Source: Marinobacter bryozoorum
GTDB lineage: Bacteria > Pseudomonadota > Gammaproteobacteria > Pseudomonadales > Oleiphilaceae
DNA length: 49,684 nucleotides
Assembly (NCBI RefSeq): GCF_023156245.1
Contig: NZ_JAKZAH010000028.1
Span: 1 to 49,684 of the forward strand
Reading direction: 5' to 3'
Positions within the stretch are counted from its first letter, which is position 1. Every line of letters starts with the position of its first letter. Below are positions 1-8,849 of this stretch, piece by piece. The notes beneath the pieces were generated by a model. It was not told the origin of the DNA and made no database searches. It was given only the letters and a program-made list of their open reading frames with translations. Position numbers and translations under genes: made by a program.

Positions 1-77
1 GTTGGATAGTGTCGGTAACATCTATCCTGGCGCATCGCGACGCCGATTTGGAGTGGGGAGGAGACCATCCCATCTCG
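1..77. repeat. 77-bp inverted repeat, left copy
   Basis: The first 77 bases are the exact reverse complement of the last 77 bases (49608-49684); base 78 is the first mismatch, after which similarity continues weakly (8 of 10 bases around the boundary). No open reading frame of known type covers it. The exact 77-bp length equals a commonly used assembly k-mer, so it may be a shared graph node at a genomic repeat rather than a transposon terminus. Confidence 0.9.
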
Positions 78-114
78 GAAGAGCACGGAAAATACAAAGA
101 TAACGATCTTATTG

Positions 115-201
115 GCCACTAAACCCACGAAAAACACGAAATGGGGAAGCCAAAAAGACGACCCTTAAGATTTGTGTTTGCTCGTTCGTGGGTTTAGTGG
201 C
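115..201. repeat. Intergenic inverted repeat with CCACGAA/TTCGTGG arms
   Basis: A perfect 17-bp inverted repeat (115-131 against 185-201, arms reading GCCACTAAACCCACGAA and its complement) encloses 53 bp. Related 'CCACGAA ... TTCGTGG' words recur downstream to about 250, at 45476-45590 and at 49457-49600, so this is a dispersed intergenic repeat family. No gene is visible in 1-255. Confidence 0.7.
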
Positions 202-255
202 TAATAAAGCATTTGGTTTTTCCTTCCGTGTTCTTCCGTGGATTCCGTGGCAAAT

Positions 256-1035
256 TCAGGCATTACGAGCCATCAGTCCCCCGTCCACTGGAATGACGGC
301 CCCTGTCAGGTATGACGACGCGGGCAAGCACAGGCTCACGGTAATGTGGGCGACTTCCTCCGGGGTGCCGTAGCGTCTCAGCGCGGTGCGCCGTTTCGCG
401 AAGATGGCCTTGTGTTCCGCTGGCACGAATTCGGTCATCGCCGTGTCTATCGGCCCGGGGCAGATGCAGTTTACGGTGATGCCTTCAGGTCCAAGCTCTA
501 CCGCCAGCGCGCGGGTTAACCCGGTAACGCCTGCCTTGGCAGCCGCGTAGGGGCTGTCCTGGGCAGTGGCGCCCAGGGCTTCGGTTGATGCGATGTTTAC
601 AATGCGTGGGTGGGACGACTTTCGTAGGGCGGGCAGGGCTGCCCGTACCAGCTGTTGCTGGGCCGTCAGTAGCACGGAAAGGCAGCGGCTCCAGACCGTG
701 TCGTACTGGTCATCGTCGATCGCCGCAAACCCCGAGATCCCGGCGTTGTTGACCAGGATATCGAGGCCGCCGAAGGCCTTTTCCACGTCAGCAACGACAC
801 TGCGAATGGCTTCGGGGTCGCTGACATCCAGGTGCCAGGCCTGGGCTTGATAGCCGGCGCTGGTCAACTGCTCCGCAACCGACTGTGCACCGTCGGCGTC
901 GTAATCTGTTACGGCTACCCGGGCACCCTCACTGGCGAACACCGCCGCCGTCGCTCGCCCCATGCCGCTGGCGGCGCCGGTTACCAGTACGCGGCTGCCC
1001 TTGAGGGAGCGGCTCAGCTCAGTGATTCCGGTCAT
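256..1035 (-). CDS. SDR-family oxidoreductase
   Basis: A 259-residue classical short-chain dehydrogenase/reductase, cytoplasmic and NAD(P)-dependent. The Rossmann motif TGAASGMG lies at residues 19-26, NNAG at 96-99 and the catalytic Ser150, Tyr163 and Lys167 (YAAAK) are intact; the C-terminal PVDGG is typical of FabG-like SDRs. It is the last gene of a leftward set and begins 3 nt after the stop of the acyl-CoA dehydrogenase at 1039-2313, so it is almost certainly co-translated with it. A 3-hydroxyacyl-CoA or side-chain alcohol dehydrogenase role is inferred from the beta-oxidation context; the substrate cannot be read from the sequence. Confidence 0.9.
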   Translation of the reverse strand: MTGITELSRSLKGSRVLVTGAASGMGRATAAVFASEGARVAVTDYDADGAQSVAEQLTSAGYQAQAWHLDVSDPEAIRSVVADVEKAFGGLDILVNNAGISGFAAIDDDQYDTVWSRCLSVLLTAQQQLVRAALPALRKSSHPRIVNIASTEALGATAQDSPYAAAKAGVTGLTRALAVELGPEGITVNCICPGPIDTAMTEFVPAEHKAIFAKRRTALRRYGTPEEVAHITVSLCLPASSYLTGAVIPVDGGLMARNA

Positions 1036-1038
1036 GGC

Positions 1039-2313
1039 TCACTCCTCTGCTTTCAGCCCGAACTTTTCCCGAGCGCGGCGCACCAGTTCGGACTTCAGGT
1101 AATCGGGGAACTGTCCCTGGGCAGGTTGCACGTCTTTGAGCACTTCCCGGGCGACAGTCACCTTGTGCACTTCGGTGGGGCCGTCTGCCAGGCCAATGTG
1201 GCACGAATTAATGATCCATTCGGCAAACGGCATGTCATGGGATATGCCCAGAGAGCCATGGATCTGCAGGGCCCTGGCGGAAATGTCGTTCAGAATCCTG
1301 GGCATGACGGTTTTGACCGCCGCGATATTCTTGCGGGTGGCCTTGTAGTCATGGCCCTGGTCCAGCAGCCAGGCGGTTTCCAGGATCAGCAGGCGGAACT
1401 GGCGCAGCTCCACCCAGGAATCCGCGATTTTCTCCTGCACCATCTGTTTCTTTGCCAGCTGCTCACCCTTGGTGAAGCGTGATACCGCGCGCTCGCACAT
1501 CATCTCGAAGGCACGGGTGGCCTGGGCCAGGGTGCGCATGGCATGGTGCATACGACCGCCGCCGAGGCGAACCTGTGCTACGACAAAGGCGTCACCCTGT
1601 TCCCCCAGCATGTTCTCCGCCGGTACCCGCACATTGGTCCAGCGCAGGTGGGCGTGGGTGTCCTGGGGCTCACCATAAAACCCGTAGTTGCGGACAATTT
1701 CGATGCCCGGGGTGTCCGCTGGCACGATAAACATGGACATGCGCCGGTAGGGCGGTGCATCCGGGTCGGTGACGGCCATGATGATGTAAAAGCTGGCGAA
1801 ACGGGCGTTGGAGGCGAACCACTTCTCACCGTTGATGACCCATTCATCCCCTTCGCGGACCGCGGAGGCTTCCAGCACCAGGGGATCAGCACCGCCCTGG
1901 GGCTCGGTCATGGTAAAGCAGGAGACAATCTCGTTCTCCAGCAGCGGGTCGAGGAACCGCTTCTTCTGCTCCGGAGTGCCGTAGTGGGCCAGGATCTCGG
2001 CATTGCCGGTGTCGGGGGCCTGAGAGCCAAACACGATCGGGCCGAAGCGGGAGCGGCCAAACTTTTCGTTCATCAGGGCCAGCTTGAGCTGGCCGTACCC
2101 CTTGCCACCCAGTTCCGGTCCCAGGTGGCAGGCCCACAGGCCCCGTTCCTGTACCTGCTTCTGCAGCGGCCTTACCAGGCGCTGAAACTCCGGGTCATTG
2201 ATGTTCCACTGGCTACCCAGTACATGGTCCAGGGGTTCCACTTCGTCACGGACGAACTGGTCGATCCAGTCCAGTTCCTGCTGGAAATCCGGGTCTGTCT
2301 CAAAGCTCCACAT
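1039..2313 (-). CDS. Acyl-CoA dehydrogenase, ACAD10/11-like type
   Basis: A 424-residue flavin-dependent acyl-CoA dehydrogenase with the usual three domains: N-terminal helices, the middle beta-domain with MTEPQGGADP, and the C-terminal four-helix bundle. Near the C-terminus it carries ADGPTEVHKVTVARE, which resembles the ADGPDEVH signature I recall from the dehydrogenase domain of human ACAD10/ACAD11, rather than the GGTNEI seen in the dehydrogenase at 8850-9998. The Glu in this motif sits where most ACADs keep the catalytic base. ACAD11-type enzymes act on 4-phosphoacyl-CoA in 4-hydroxy acid breakdown, so this gene may work with the kinase at 32198, some 30 kb away but apparently under the same operator family. 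That link is inference. An 88-nt gap containing a stem-loop separates it from the upstream crotonase. Confidence 0.88.
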   Translation of the reverse strand: MWSFETDPDFQQELDWIDQFVRDEVEPLDHVLGSQWNINDPEFQRLVRPLQKQVQERGLWACHLGPELGGKGYGQLKLALMNEKFGRSRFGPIVFGSQAPDTGNAEILAHYGTPEQKKRFLDPLLENEIVSCFTMTEPQGGADPLVLEASAVREGDEWVINGEKWFASNARFASFYIIMAVTDPDAPPYRRMSMFIVPADTPGIEIVRNYGFYGEPQDTHAHLRWTNVRVPAENMLGEQGDAFVVAQVRLGGGRMHHAMRTLAQATRAFEMMCERAVSRFTKGEQLAKKQMVQEKIADSWVELRQFRLLILETAWLLDQGHDYKATRKNIAAVKTVMPRILNDISARALQIHGSLGISHDMPFAEWIINSCHIGLADGPTEVHKVTVAREVLKDVQPAQGQFPDYLKSELVRRAREKFGLKAEE

Positions 2314-2333
2314 GGCGTGCCTCGCTCCGTGGC

Positions 2334-2361
2334 CCCGTCCGTTAAAGGTTTTCCGGACGGG
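2334..2361 (-). other. Stem-loop in operon gap
   Basis: An 8-bp perfect stem (CCCGTCCG / CGGACGGG) with a 12-nt A/T-rich loop lies between the crotonase stop (2402) and the dehydrogenase start (2313). No T-tract follows it in the direction of transcription, so it is more likely an mRNA processing or partial attenuation structure than a full terminator. Confidence 0.5.
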
Positions 2362-2401
2362 ACCCGGTTATTGGAAGGTGGGAAATGCCTGACCCAGGGG
2401 G

Positions 2402-3193
2402 TCAGAATTTCGGGTCGCGCTTCTCGAGGAAGGCGCGAACACCTTCCTGGAAGGTCGGGCTGTCGATCAGCTCCTGCTGGCGTTCCGCTTCGTAGGACAG
2501 CTGTTCGGCGAGGGTGGCGGTGTCAGCACGGTCGAAGGCCTCGCGCAGTTCCGGTGCTCCATGGTTCGGTCCGGTAGCCAGCCGGCGCGCAGTCGTAACC
2601 GCCTCACTCTGCAGGTCTTCATCGGCCACGCACTTCCAGATCAGGCCATCGCGGACCGCATCTTCGCCGTACATGCGTTCACCCAGCAGGCTGACGGCCA
2701 TGGCCCTGGCCCGACCGATCAGCCGCGGCAGGATCCAGGTGGCACCGAGGTCCGGCAGGATGCCCAGCTTGGGAATGAAGGGGAACAGGAAGTAGGCAGA
2801 CTTGCCAGCCAAAACCACGTCCCCGGCCAGTGCAATGCTGGCACCGGCGCCGGCCGCGGCGCCGTTGACGGCGGAGACCACCGGGAAGGGCAGCTCCCGC
2901 AGTTTGAGGGCCATCGGATTGGACAGTTCTTCCATCAGGTTTTTCACCTGGGTGCCCAGGGTGGGACCGTCCGAATCGGGGCTCATGGAGCCCAGGTCGG
3001 CGCCGGAGCAGAAGGCTTTCCCGGTGCCGGTGATAATCAGCGCCTTGATGTCGGAATTTCCGGCAATCTCGTCCAGGGCCGCCATTACCTCCTGCTGCAG
3101 CGGCACTGACATGGCGTTCATGGTCTTGGGCTGGTCCAGGGTAAGTGTGGCAATGCCATCCTCAATGGCCAGGTGGATGCGTTCGTAGCTCAT
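2402..3193 (-). CDS. Enoyl-CoA hydratase/isomerase (crotonase) family, isomerase-type active site
   Basis: A 263-residue crotonase-fold protein with the CoA-oxyanion signature FCSGADL (residues 61-67). The two glutamates of classical enoyl-CoA hydratase (Glu144 and Glu164 of the rat enzyme) are replaced by Ser119 and Phe139, while Asp148 (in ILPDLGATW) occupies the position used by PaaG-type and delta3,delta2-enoyl-CoA isomerases. A double-bond isomerase or related reaction is therefore more likely than simple hydration. An AGGAG ribosome site precedes the chosen ATG. It follows the 3-hydroxyacyl-CoA dehydrogenase gene by 14 nt in the same operon. Confidence 0.9.
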   Translation of the reverse strand: MSYERIHLAIEDGIATLTLDQPKTMNAMSVPLQQEVMAALDEIAGNSDIKALIITGTGKAFCSGADLGSMSPDSDGPTLGTQVKNLMEELSNPMALKLRELPFPVVSAVNGAAAGAGASIALAGDVVLAGKSAYFLFPFIPKLGILPDLGATWILPRLIGRARAMAVSLLGERMYGEDAVRDGLIWKCVADEDLQSEAVTTARRLATGPNHGAPELREAFDRADTATLAEQLSYEAERQQELIDSPTFQEGVRAFLEKRDPKF

Positions 3194-3207
3194 GGCAGTC
3201 TCTCCTG

Positions 3208-4500
3208 TCAGTTACCCGCCGGGAATTCGTCGTAGAAGCTGCCGCCGGTTTCGGCCAGCTTGCGAATCGTGGCTGGGGGCTCGTACTGGGCGCCCAGGTG
3301 ACGGTATTGCTCACACTGCTCCAGGATCGCCTTTGCCCCGAGGCTGTCGGCGTAGCGAATGGCGCCACCCTTGTCCCGGGGGAAGCCCACGCCCATCAGC
3401 AGGGCCGTGTCCAGTTCCTCGGCAGAATTGACCACCTTGTCCTCCAGGCAGTAGACGGCTTCGTTGATCATCGCCAGCATCATGCGCTGCTGGATTTCCT
3501 CGACACTGACGTCCTTCTGCCCGTTGGGCTGGATTTCCTTCAGCAGTTCATGGGCCTCGGCGCTGGAATGCTTCTGCGGACGGCCGCTGTCGTCCGGGGT
3601 GTATTCGTAGAAGCCCTTGCCGTTTTTCTGGCCGAACCGGTTCTTTGACTTCATCAGCCGGATGGCGTCGTTCTCAAGTTGGGGCATGCGTTGCGGGTAG
3701 CCCGCAGAGATCACGTCGGAGACGTGACTGCCGGTGTCGATACCGATCACGTCTTCCAGGTAGGCCGGGCCCATGGGCCAGCCAAAGGCCTCCATGGATT
3801 TGTCCACGTGCTCGAAGTCTGCACCTTCTTCGATCAGCTGAAGGAAGGCACAGGTATAGGCGGTGAGGATACGGTTCACCAGGAAGCCCGGGCAGTCCTG
3901 TACCACGATCGGTGTCTTGCCCATTTTCAGGGCCCAGGTAACGGCGGTGGAAACGGACTCATCGGAGGTGCGGGTGCCCTGGATGATTTCCACCAGGGGC
4001 ATAACCGGCACCGGGTTGAAGAAGTGCATGCCCACAAAGCGCTCCGGGTGCTTCATGTGTTGGCCGATATCGTCGATGCGCAGGCTCGAGGTGTTGGTGG
4101 CAATCAGGGTGTCGTCACGAACCACCGCTTCCAGCTGGTCCAGTACCTTGTGCTTGAGGCCCAGGTTTTCCACCACCGCTTCAATGACGCCATCGACCTT
4201 GTCGAAACCCTCGTACTCCAGGGTTGGCTCGATAGTGGCCAGCACCTGGTCGGCCTGTTCCTGCGTCATCTGCTCTTTCTTGACCAGCCGGTTGACCTGG
4301 CTGGTGGCTGTCTTCATGCCCAGGTCCAGTTGCTCCTGGGCGATATCCTTCATGATCACCGGTACGCCATGGGCGGCGCTGGTGATGGTGATGCCGCCAC
4401 CCATGATGCCGGCGCCAAGTACCGCGGCCTGCTTCATCGGGCGAGCCTTGTCACCATGTTCCTTGAAAACCTGTTTGAGTTCGGCGGAAAGTCCTGACAT
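3208..4500 (-). CDS. 3-hydroxyacyl-CoA dehydrogenase, stand-alone FadB C-terminal type
   Basis: A 430-residue NAD-dependent (S)-3-hydroxyacyl-CoA dehydrogenase equivalent to the C-terminal half of FadB without the hydratase half. The dinucleotide motif GAGIMGGG lies near residues 29-36, the catalytic His in HFFNPVPVMPLVEI near residue 169, then two HADH C-terminal domains (VVQDCPGFLVNR begins the first). It is the first gene of the leftward operon that continues with a crotonase, an acyl-CoA dehydrogenase and an SDR, and a TCGTCG palindrome lies 62 bp before its start. The free-standing form suggests it acts on CoA esters that the bifunctional enzyme at 45881 handles poorly; that is inference. 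Confidence 0.93.
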   Translation of the reverse strand: MSGLSAELKQVFKEHGDKARPMKQAAVLGAGIMGGGITITSAAHGVPVIMKDIAQEQLDLGMKTATSQVNRLVKKEQMTQEQADQVLATIEPTLEYEGFDKVDGVIEAVVENLGLKHKVLDQLEAVVRDDTLIATNTSSLRIDDIGQHMKHPERFVGMHFFNPVPVMPLVEIIQGTRTSDESVSTAVTWALKMGKTPIVVQDCPGFLVNRILTAYTCAFLQLIEEGADFEHVDKSMEAFGWPMGPAYLEDVIGIDTGSHVSDVISAGYPQRMPQLENDAIRLMKSKNRFGQKNGKGFYEYTPDDSGRPQKHSSAEAHELLKEIQPNGQKDVSVEEIQQRMMLAMINEAVYCLEDKVVNSAEELDTALLMGVGFPRDKGGAIRYADSLGAKAILEQCEQYRHLGAQYEPPATIRKLAETGGSFYDEFPAGN

Positions 4501-4562
4501 GTGATTGCCTCCTGTTGTCTGAATTCCGTTGAAACAAATACCGGGGCCATGCCCTGCTGTCG

Positions 4563-4578
4563 TCGTCCGAACCGACGA
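4563..4578 (-). promoter_or_regulatory. Palindromic operator, site 1
   Basis: On the minus strand TCGTCG-GTTC-GGACGA (one mismatch to the consensus TCGTCG-N4-CGACGA), 62 bp before the 3-hydroxyacyl-CoA dehydrogenase start at 4500. Flanks (T before, CG after) orient it with the leftward gene. A TATTTG hexamer, a weak -10 candidate, lies 22 nt further downstream at 4540-4535. Confidence 0.75.
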
Positions 4579-4601
4579 AGCAGGGGGCAGCAGTTATCGG
4601 G

Positions 4602-5288
4602 TCAGATACCCCGGAAGCTGGCGAAGTCTTCCAGTGCGGCACGGCGGGTGCGGAGCTCGTTGACCGGGTCTTCCTCGTCCATGTAACCGATGGACATACC
4701 GGTAAACAGCATGAGGTCGTCGGGCGGGTTGAGGAAGTCCTTGAGGGACTTGTGGTAAAGGCTCCAGCATTCCTGGGCACAGGAGTCCAGGCCTTCCTCG
4801 CGAAGCAGCAGCATCACCGTCTGCAGGAACATGCCCAGGTCGGACCACTGGGGCGGCCCCATCTGCCGGTCCACGTAGCAGAACAGGGCCAGGGGGGCGT
4901 TGAAGAACTGATAGTTCCTGGCAAACCAGCCCATACGGCCGGCCTTGTCATCCCGGGGAATGCCCAGCAACCCGTACATGTCTTCTCCTACCTGGAAGCG
5001 ATAATCCCGGTAGGGGGACTTGAGGCTCGGCGGATACACGCTGTATTCCGGGTCTTCCCCGGTGGGCGCTTCTTTCACCCGGGTTGCCATGATCTCCTTG
5101 AAAGCCTTGAGGTCATCCCCGCCGACGACATACAGTTGCCAGGGCTGCAGGTTGCCGCCCGACGGAGAGCGCGCGGCTTTCTCCAGTACTCGCCGGATCA
5201 CTGCGCCGTCAACGGGCTGGTCAGTGAAGCCGCGGACCGACATGCGGGTGTCGACGGCTTCGGAAACAGTAGTGGCCTTGCTTCTCAT
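4602..5288 (-). CDS. Nitroreductase-family FMN flavoprotein
   Basis: A 228-residue nitroreductase-fold protein. The N-terminal MSVRGFTDQPV region and SPSGGNLQPWQLYVV (residues about 41-55) match the FMN phosphate and isoalloxazine binding segments of the family, and the C-terminal half carries the family's dimer helices (LGMFLQTVMLLLREEGL). Such proteins transfer hydride from NAD(P)H to nitro groups, quinones, enones or flavin. Its presence inside an acyl-CoA catabolic cluster and the operator 80 bp upstream suggest a substrate-linked reduction step, perhaps of a double bond or quinone; this is inferred only. It is transcribed leftward, just upstream of the 3-hydroxyacyl-CoA dehydrogenase gene. 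Confidence 0.9.
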   Translation of the reverse strand: MRSKATTVSEAVDTRMSVRGFTDQPVDGAVIRRVLEKAARSPSGGNLQPWQLYVVGGDDLKAFKEIMATRVKEAPTGEDPEYSVYPPSLKSPYRDYRFQVGEDMYGLLGIPRDDKAGRMGWFARNYQFFNAPLALFCYVDRQMGPPQWSDLGMFLQTVMLLLREEGLDSCAQECWSLYHKSLKDFLNPPDDLMLFTGMSIGYMDEEDPVNELRTRRAALEDFASFRGI

Positions 5289-5368
5289 GGGAAATCTCCC
5301 TGCTGGTCTTGTTGTCTGGTAAACCGGTTATTGCCGATCATCTTGGCGTCCGGGTACACGGCTGGCAA

Positions 5369-5384
5369 TCGTCGCTTACGACGA
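5369..5384 (-). promoter_or_regulatory. Palindromic operator, site 2
   Basis: Perfect match, TCGTCG-TAAG-CGACGA on the minus strand, 80 bp before the nitroreductase start (5288) and 70 bp before the divergent thioesterase start (5455). The flanks (TT before, TT/TG after) orient it towards the nitroreductase. It could serve both divergent genes. Confidence 0.8.
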
Positions 5385-5454
5385 AGTAGCTTGCGATGCC
5401 AGCCGGCAAAATGGATGCTGGAACGCACTTTACTATCAGGAACATGGTTACATC

Positions 5455-6309
5455 ATGAATGAACAATCCCCCTCCGGCGCCGTCTTTCGAGGCACGCTGA
5501 CACCCCGTTACACGGACCAGGATACCTGGCGCCATGTGAATAACTCCCGCGCCTACCAGCTCCATATCGAAGCCCGGATGCAGGCCCTGGTCCACCGCCT
5601 CGGCCCCGACGCATGGTTTTCCGATGCCGAGCGTCTGCGCCCCTTGCGAGCCATCACCCAGTTCCGGGAAATGAGCTTCTACGGCAGTGATATCGGGTTC
5701 GTGGTGACCGTGGTGGGAGTCCATCGCGACTGTGTACAGCTGCGCACGGAACTGCACCAGAACGACCAGCTTGTCGGTATCCAGGATGTCTGGCTGGGCG
5801 CCTTCGTGAACCATGAGCGGGTAGCCTTGCCGGAGCATGTGTTCAACAGCTTCCGGGCGGATGTGGATGCTGAGCCAGCGGCCATGCCGGACGATGACTA
5901 CAGTCGGTATGCGGACGATTTCCCGCACTTTCCGGTCCATCGGGAACTGACGCCCCGCTATGCTGACATGGATGCAGACAGTCAGCGCAGCGAGGCCGCC
6001 CTTGCCCGCTATATGGAGCAGGCCCGCTTTGGTACGTTACAGAGCGTCGATATTGGCAACCTGGGCCTGCTGATCGCTGCCATGGACATCACCTACCTGC
6101 ATTTTCGTCCCGGTTCGACCCCTGTAGAACTGGTGACCGGTGTCAGCCATATCGGGAACACCTCCTTCCGCCTGACGGGTGGCGCACAGAGTCGCGATGG
6201 CGTCCATGCCATCGCCAACAGTGTCATGGTCGTCGTCGACCTCGAGACCAATCGACCCACACCTATCACTGATAACATCCGGTCACAGTTGGAAAAACTG
6301 CATTTGTAA
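5455..6309 (+). CDS. Tandem-hotdog acyl-CoA thioesterase-like protein
   Basis: A 284-residue protein with two 4HBT-type hotdog domains (about 10-135 and 160-284). The first has the active-site pattern PRYTDQDTWRHVNNSRAYQ, close to the DxDxxxHVNN of 4-hydroxybenzoyl-CoA thioesterases; the second keeps PRYADMDADSQ but has lost HVNN, so only the first half is likely catalytic. A role in releasing CoA from stalled intermediates, or in recognising a bulky acyl-CoA, is inferred. It is divergent from the nitroreductase. Between it and the next gene (6459) lies an operator, so that gene probably has its own promoter. Confidence 0.85.
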   Translation: MNEQSPSGAVFRGTLTPRYTDQDTWRHVNNSRAYQLHIEARMQALVHRLGPDAWFSDAERLRPLRAITQFREMSFYGSDIGFVVTVVGVHRDCVQLRTELHQNDQLVGIQDVWLGAFVNHERVALPEHVFNSFRADVDAEPAAMPDDDYSRYADDFPHFPVHRELTPRYADMDADSQRSEAALARYMEQARFGTLQSVDIGNLGLLIAAMDITYLHFRPGSTPVELVTGVSHIGNTSFRLTGGAQSRDGVHAIANSVMVVVDLETNRPTPITDNIRSQLEKLHL

Positions 6310-6354
6310 CCACTTCCCGCCATCGTCGGACGCCGGCCTGGAACCACGAACAGT

Positions 6355-6370
6355 TCGTCGGTTCCGACGA
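6355..6370 (+). promoter_or_regulatory. Palindromic operator, site 3
   Basis: Perfect match, TCGTCG-GTTC-CGACGA, 88 bp before the dctP start at 6459 and oriented with it (T before, TG after). A TACACT hexamer 23 nt downstream (6394-6399) could be the -10 element. Confidence 0.82.
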
Positions 6371-6458
6371 TGGTGGGCCCTTGTGTGGCTACCTACACTG
6401 ATCTTCACACTGCGTTGCCCCGATATCGGTACAACAAGAACAAGATCAGGAGAATCCC

Positions 6459-7625
6459 ATGTTGTCACGTAAATCCCTGCTTTCCGCTTCCGTACTTTCT
6501 GCATCCGCCCTGACCGTTGCGATGCTCGCCGCACCGGCCCAGGCCCGCACCCTGTCCTATGCGTCGGTCTACCCGGCCGGATCCGAGGCTGACAAGGCTG
6601 TCCACGAGTGGGCGGAAAAGGTGGAGGAATACTCCGATGGTGACCTGAAGGCCAAGGTATTCCCGATGTCCCTGCTGAGTGCTTCCGAGGTTTCAGCCGG
6701 TGTGCGGGATGGTATGGCCGATGCCGGTTATCTTCTGACGGTGTATTTCCCCGCGGAATACCCGCACATCAACCTGATCAATGAATCCGCCATGCAGGTG
6801 AACCTCATCGACCGGGAGCGGTTGAATGGCCTGGGCACCTATGCGTTTGAAGGTGCGATCACCGAGTTCATCTTCTTCAAGTGCCCCGAGTGCCTGCAGG
6901 AGCTGGAAGCCCAGAACCACGTCTACACCGCCAATGTGGCGAGCAGTGGCTACGGCATGGTCTGCAACGAGCCGGTGGTAAAGCCCGAAGACATGGAAGG
7001 CATGCGCATGCGGGTTGCCGGCTCCCACTGGTCTCGGTGGGTGTCGGAGTTTGGTGGCTCATCGGTGTCCATGACCATCAGCGAAATTCGTGAGGGTCTC
7101 AGCCAGGGCGTACTGGATTGCACCATTTCCTCGCTGCCGGAAATCACCAACCTGAACCTGACCGAAGTCGTTACAGACGTCACCGTGGATCTGCCAGGGG
7201 GCATCTACGCGGGCTCCAGCGGCGCCAGTGTCAACAAGGACGTCTGGGCGTCCCTGTCAGAAGACCAGCGCCGGGCCACGCTCAAGGCCGGCGCCTATCT
7301 GACCGCCGTAACGCCCTGGCGTTATGAGCAGACCCAGGATGAGGCCCTCGAGGCTGTGCGACAGAACGGTGGCAATATCCATAACGCCTCAAAGGAATTC
7401 CACGAGGCCACAGAAGCCTTCGTCAAGAAAGACCTCGAGACGATCGTTGCCTACTACCAGGAGCGTCACGGTGTAGAGCGTGGTGGTGAGATGCTGGACG
7501 AGTTCGCGGTACTTCTCGATAAGTGGGTTGACCTGGTTCAGGGCGTTGAAAGCGCCGATGAGCTGGCCGAGATCTACTACGACGAAATCTTCGCCAAGGT
7601 GGATGTGTCAAAGCACGGGCTGTAA
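6459..7625 (+). CDS. TRAP transporter solute-binding protein (DctP family), copy 1
   Basis: A 388-residue periplasmic binding protein with a Sec signal peptide (charged start, hydrophobic core, cleavage after APAQA near residue 29). It shows the DctP fold, including GVRDGMAD near residue 81 and the MRMRVAG segment containing the conserved Arg (about 185) that binds the ligand carboxylate. Four cysteines (142 and 145 in CPEC, 169, 221) are conserved at matching places in the second DctP at 36975, suggesting periplasmic disulfides. No membrane subunits are adjacent; the only DctQ/DctM pair in the window is at 15728-17590. AGGAG precedes the ATG. First gene of an operator-controlled unit continuing into racemase and acyl-CoA dehydrogenase. 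Confidence 0.92.
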   Translation: MLSRKSLLSASVLSASALTVAMLAAPAQARTLSYASVYPAGSEADKAVHEWAEKVEEYSDGDLKAKVFPMSLLSASEVSAGVRDGMADAGYLLTVYFPAEYPHINLINESAMQVNLIDRERLNGLGTYAFEGAITEFIFFKCPECLQELEAQNHVYTANVASSGYGMVCNEPVVKPEDMEGMRMRVAGSHWSRWVSEFGGSSVSMTISEIREGLSQGVLDCTISSLPEITNLNLTEVVTDVTVDLPGGIYAGSSGASVNKDVWASLSEDQRRATLKAGAYLTAVTPWRYEQTQDEALEAVRQNGGNIHNASKEFHEATEAFVKKDLETIVAYYQERHGVERGGEMLDEFAVLLDKWVDLVQGVESADELAEIYYDEIFAKVDVSKHGL

Positions 7626-7706
7626 CAGCCACCGGGCATCCGTTCTCAGCCGGGTCGTCCAGGGACGGCCCGTATTCCCGAATAGCCAATGTGATCTGGG
7701 GGAACA

Positions 7707-8822
7707 ATGGCAGGTCCACTGAAAGGTAAACGCGTTATCGAAATGGTCGGGCTTGGCCCGGCTCCCTTCTGCGGCATGATGCTGGCGGACATGGGGGCTG
7801 AGGTGATCCGGATTGACCGGCCTGGTGCCGGCCAGGACGGTGCCTGGAAATACGACATCCTCTCCCGTAACCGAACCACCATCTGCGTTGACCTGAAAAA
7901 GCCGGAAGGTGTTGAGGCCGTGCTGAAGCTGGTTGAAAAGGCCGATGCACTGATCGAGGGCTTCCGCCCTGGTGTGATGGAAAAGATCGGCCTGGGTCCC
8001 GATGAGTGCCTGGCACGGAATCCGGCGCTGGTCTTCGGTCGTATGACGGGTTGGGGACAGCATGGTCCCCTGTCCCACGCTGCAGGCCACGACATGAACT
8101 ACATCGCTATCAGCGGCGCACTCCATGCCATTGGTCGTGCCGATGAGCCGCCGGTGGTTCCCCTGAACCTCGTGGGCGACTTCGGTGGCGGCGGTATGTT
8201 GCTGACCGTAGGGGTGCTCGCGGCCATGCTGGAGGCGACAGGTTCCGGCAAGGGGCAGGTGATCGATGCCGCCATGACCGATGGTGCTGCCCTGCTGTCT
8301 TCCATGATGTACGGCTTCAAGGCCGCAGGCCAGTGGAGCAACAACCGCGGCGAGAACATGCTGGATGGCGGCGCCCACTTCTACGATGTCTACACCTGCG
8401 CCGACGGCAAGTACGTGGCGGTCGGGGCGATCGAGCCCAAGTTCTATGCCGAGCTGCTCGAACGCTGCGGCCTGGAACAGCAGGCCTTTGAGCCCCAGAT
8501 GGACCCTCGTCGCTGGCCCATGCTGAAGCTCAAGCTGGCGGATGTGTTCCGCACCCGTACCCGGGATGAGTGGTGCGAGATCCTGGAAGGTACCGATGCC
8601 TGCTTTGCACCGGTACTGGACTGGGACGAGGCTCCCCTGCATCCCCATAACAAGGCCAGGAATACCTTTGTGGAGTCTGGTGGCTATACCCAGCCGGCTC
8701 CTGCACCCCGCTTCAGCAGAACACCTTCGGATGCCCCCGCCGCGCCCAGCGCGCCGGTGGAGGATCCTGCTGATGTGCTTTCCAGTTGGGGCCTTCCGGA
8801 TGACCTGATCCGCGCCCTATGA
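7707..8822 (+). CDS. Alpha-methylacyl-CoA racemase (CaiB/BaiF superfamily)
   Basis: A 371-residue family III CoA-transferase-fold enzyme that closely follows alpha-methylacyl-CoA racemase along its whole length. The catalytic residues known from the mycobacterial enzyme (His126, Asp156, Glu241) are found here as His128 (AGHDMNY), Asp158 (LVGDFGGGG) and Glu near 243 (VGAIEPKF), and the hallmark [10 protein letters not shown] and GTDACFAPV segments are present. It interconverts the 2R and 2S forms of 2-methylacyl-CoA so that S-specific acyl-CoA dehydrogenases can act. This is the strongest substrate clue in the window: a 2-methyl-branched acid such as an isoprenoid acid or steroid side chain. 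It lies between dctP and an acyl-CoA dehydrogenase gene on the same strand. Confidence 0.94.
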   Translation: MAGPLKGKRVIEMVGLGPAPFCGMMLADMGAEVIRIDRPGAGQDGAWKYDILSRNRTTICVDLKKPEGVEAVLKLVEKADALIEGFRPGVMEKIGLGPDECLARNPALVFGRMTGWGQHGPLSHAAGHDMNYIAISGALHAIGRADEPPVVPLNLVGDFGGGGMLLTVGVLAAMLEATGSGKGQVIDAAMTDGAALLSSMMYGFKAAGQWSNNRGENMLDGGAHFYDVYTCADGKYVAVGAIEPKFYAELLERCGLEQQAFEPQMDPRRWPMLKLKLADVFRTRTRDEWCEILEGTDACFAPVLDWDEAPLHPHNKARNTFVESGGYTQPAPAPRFSRTPSDAPAAPSAPVEDPADVLSSWGLPDDLIRAL

Positions 8823-8849
8823 AACGAATGATGAACCGAGGACCGAATT

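Noticed and set aside
1..77. Terminal repeat as proof of a composite transposon
   Set aside because: No transposase, integrase or target duplication is visible and the exact 77-bp length fits an assembly k-mer overlap.
6322..6334. CATCGTCGGACG as an extra operator next to site 3
   Set aside because: Only one half-site matches; the second half is absent at the 4-nt spacing.
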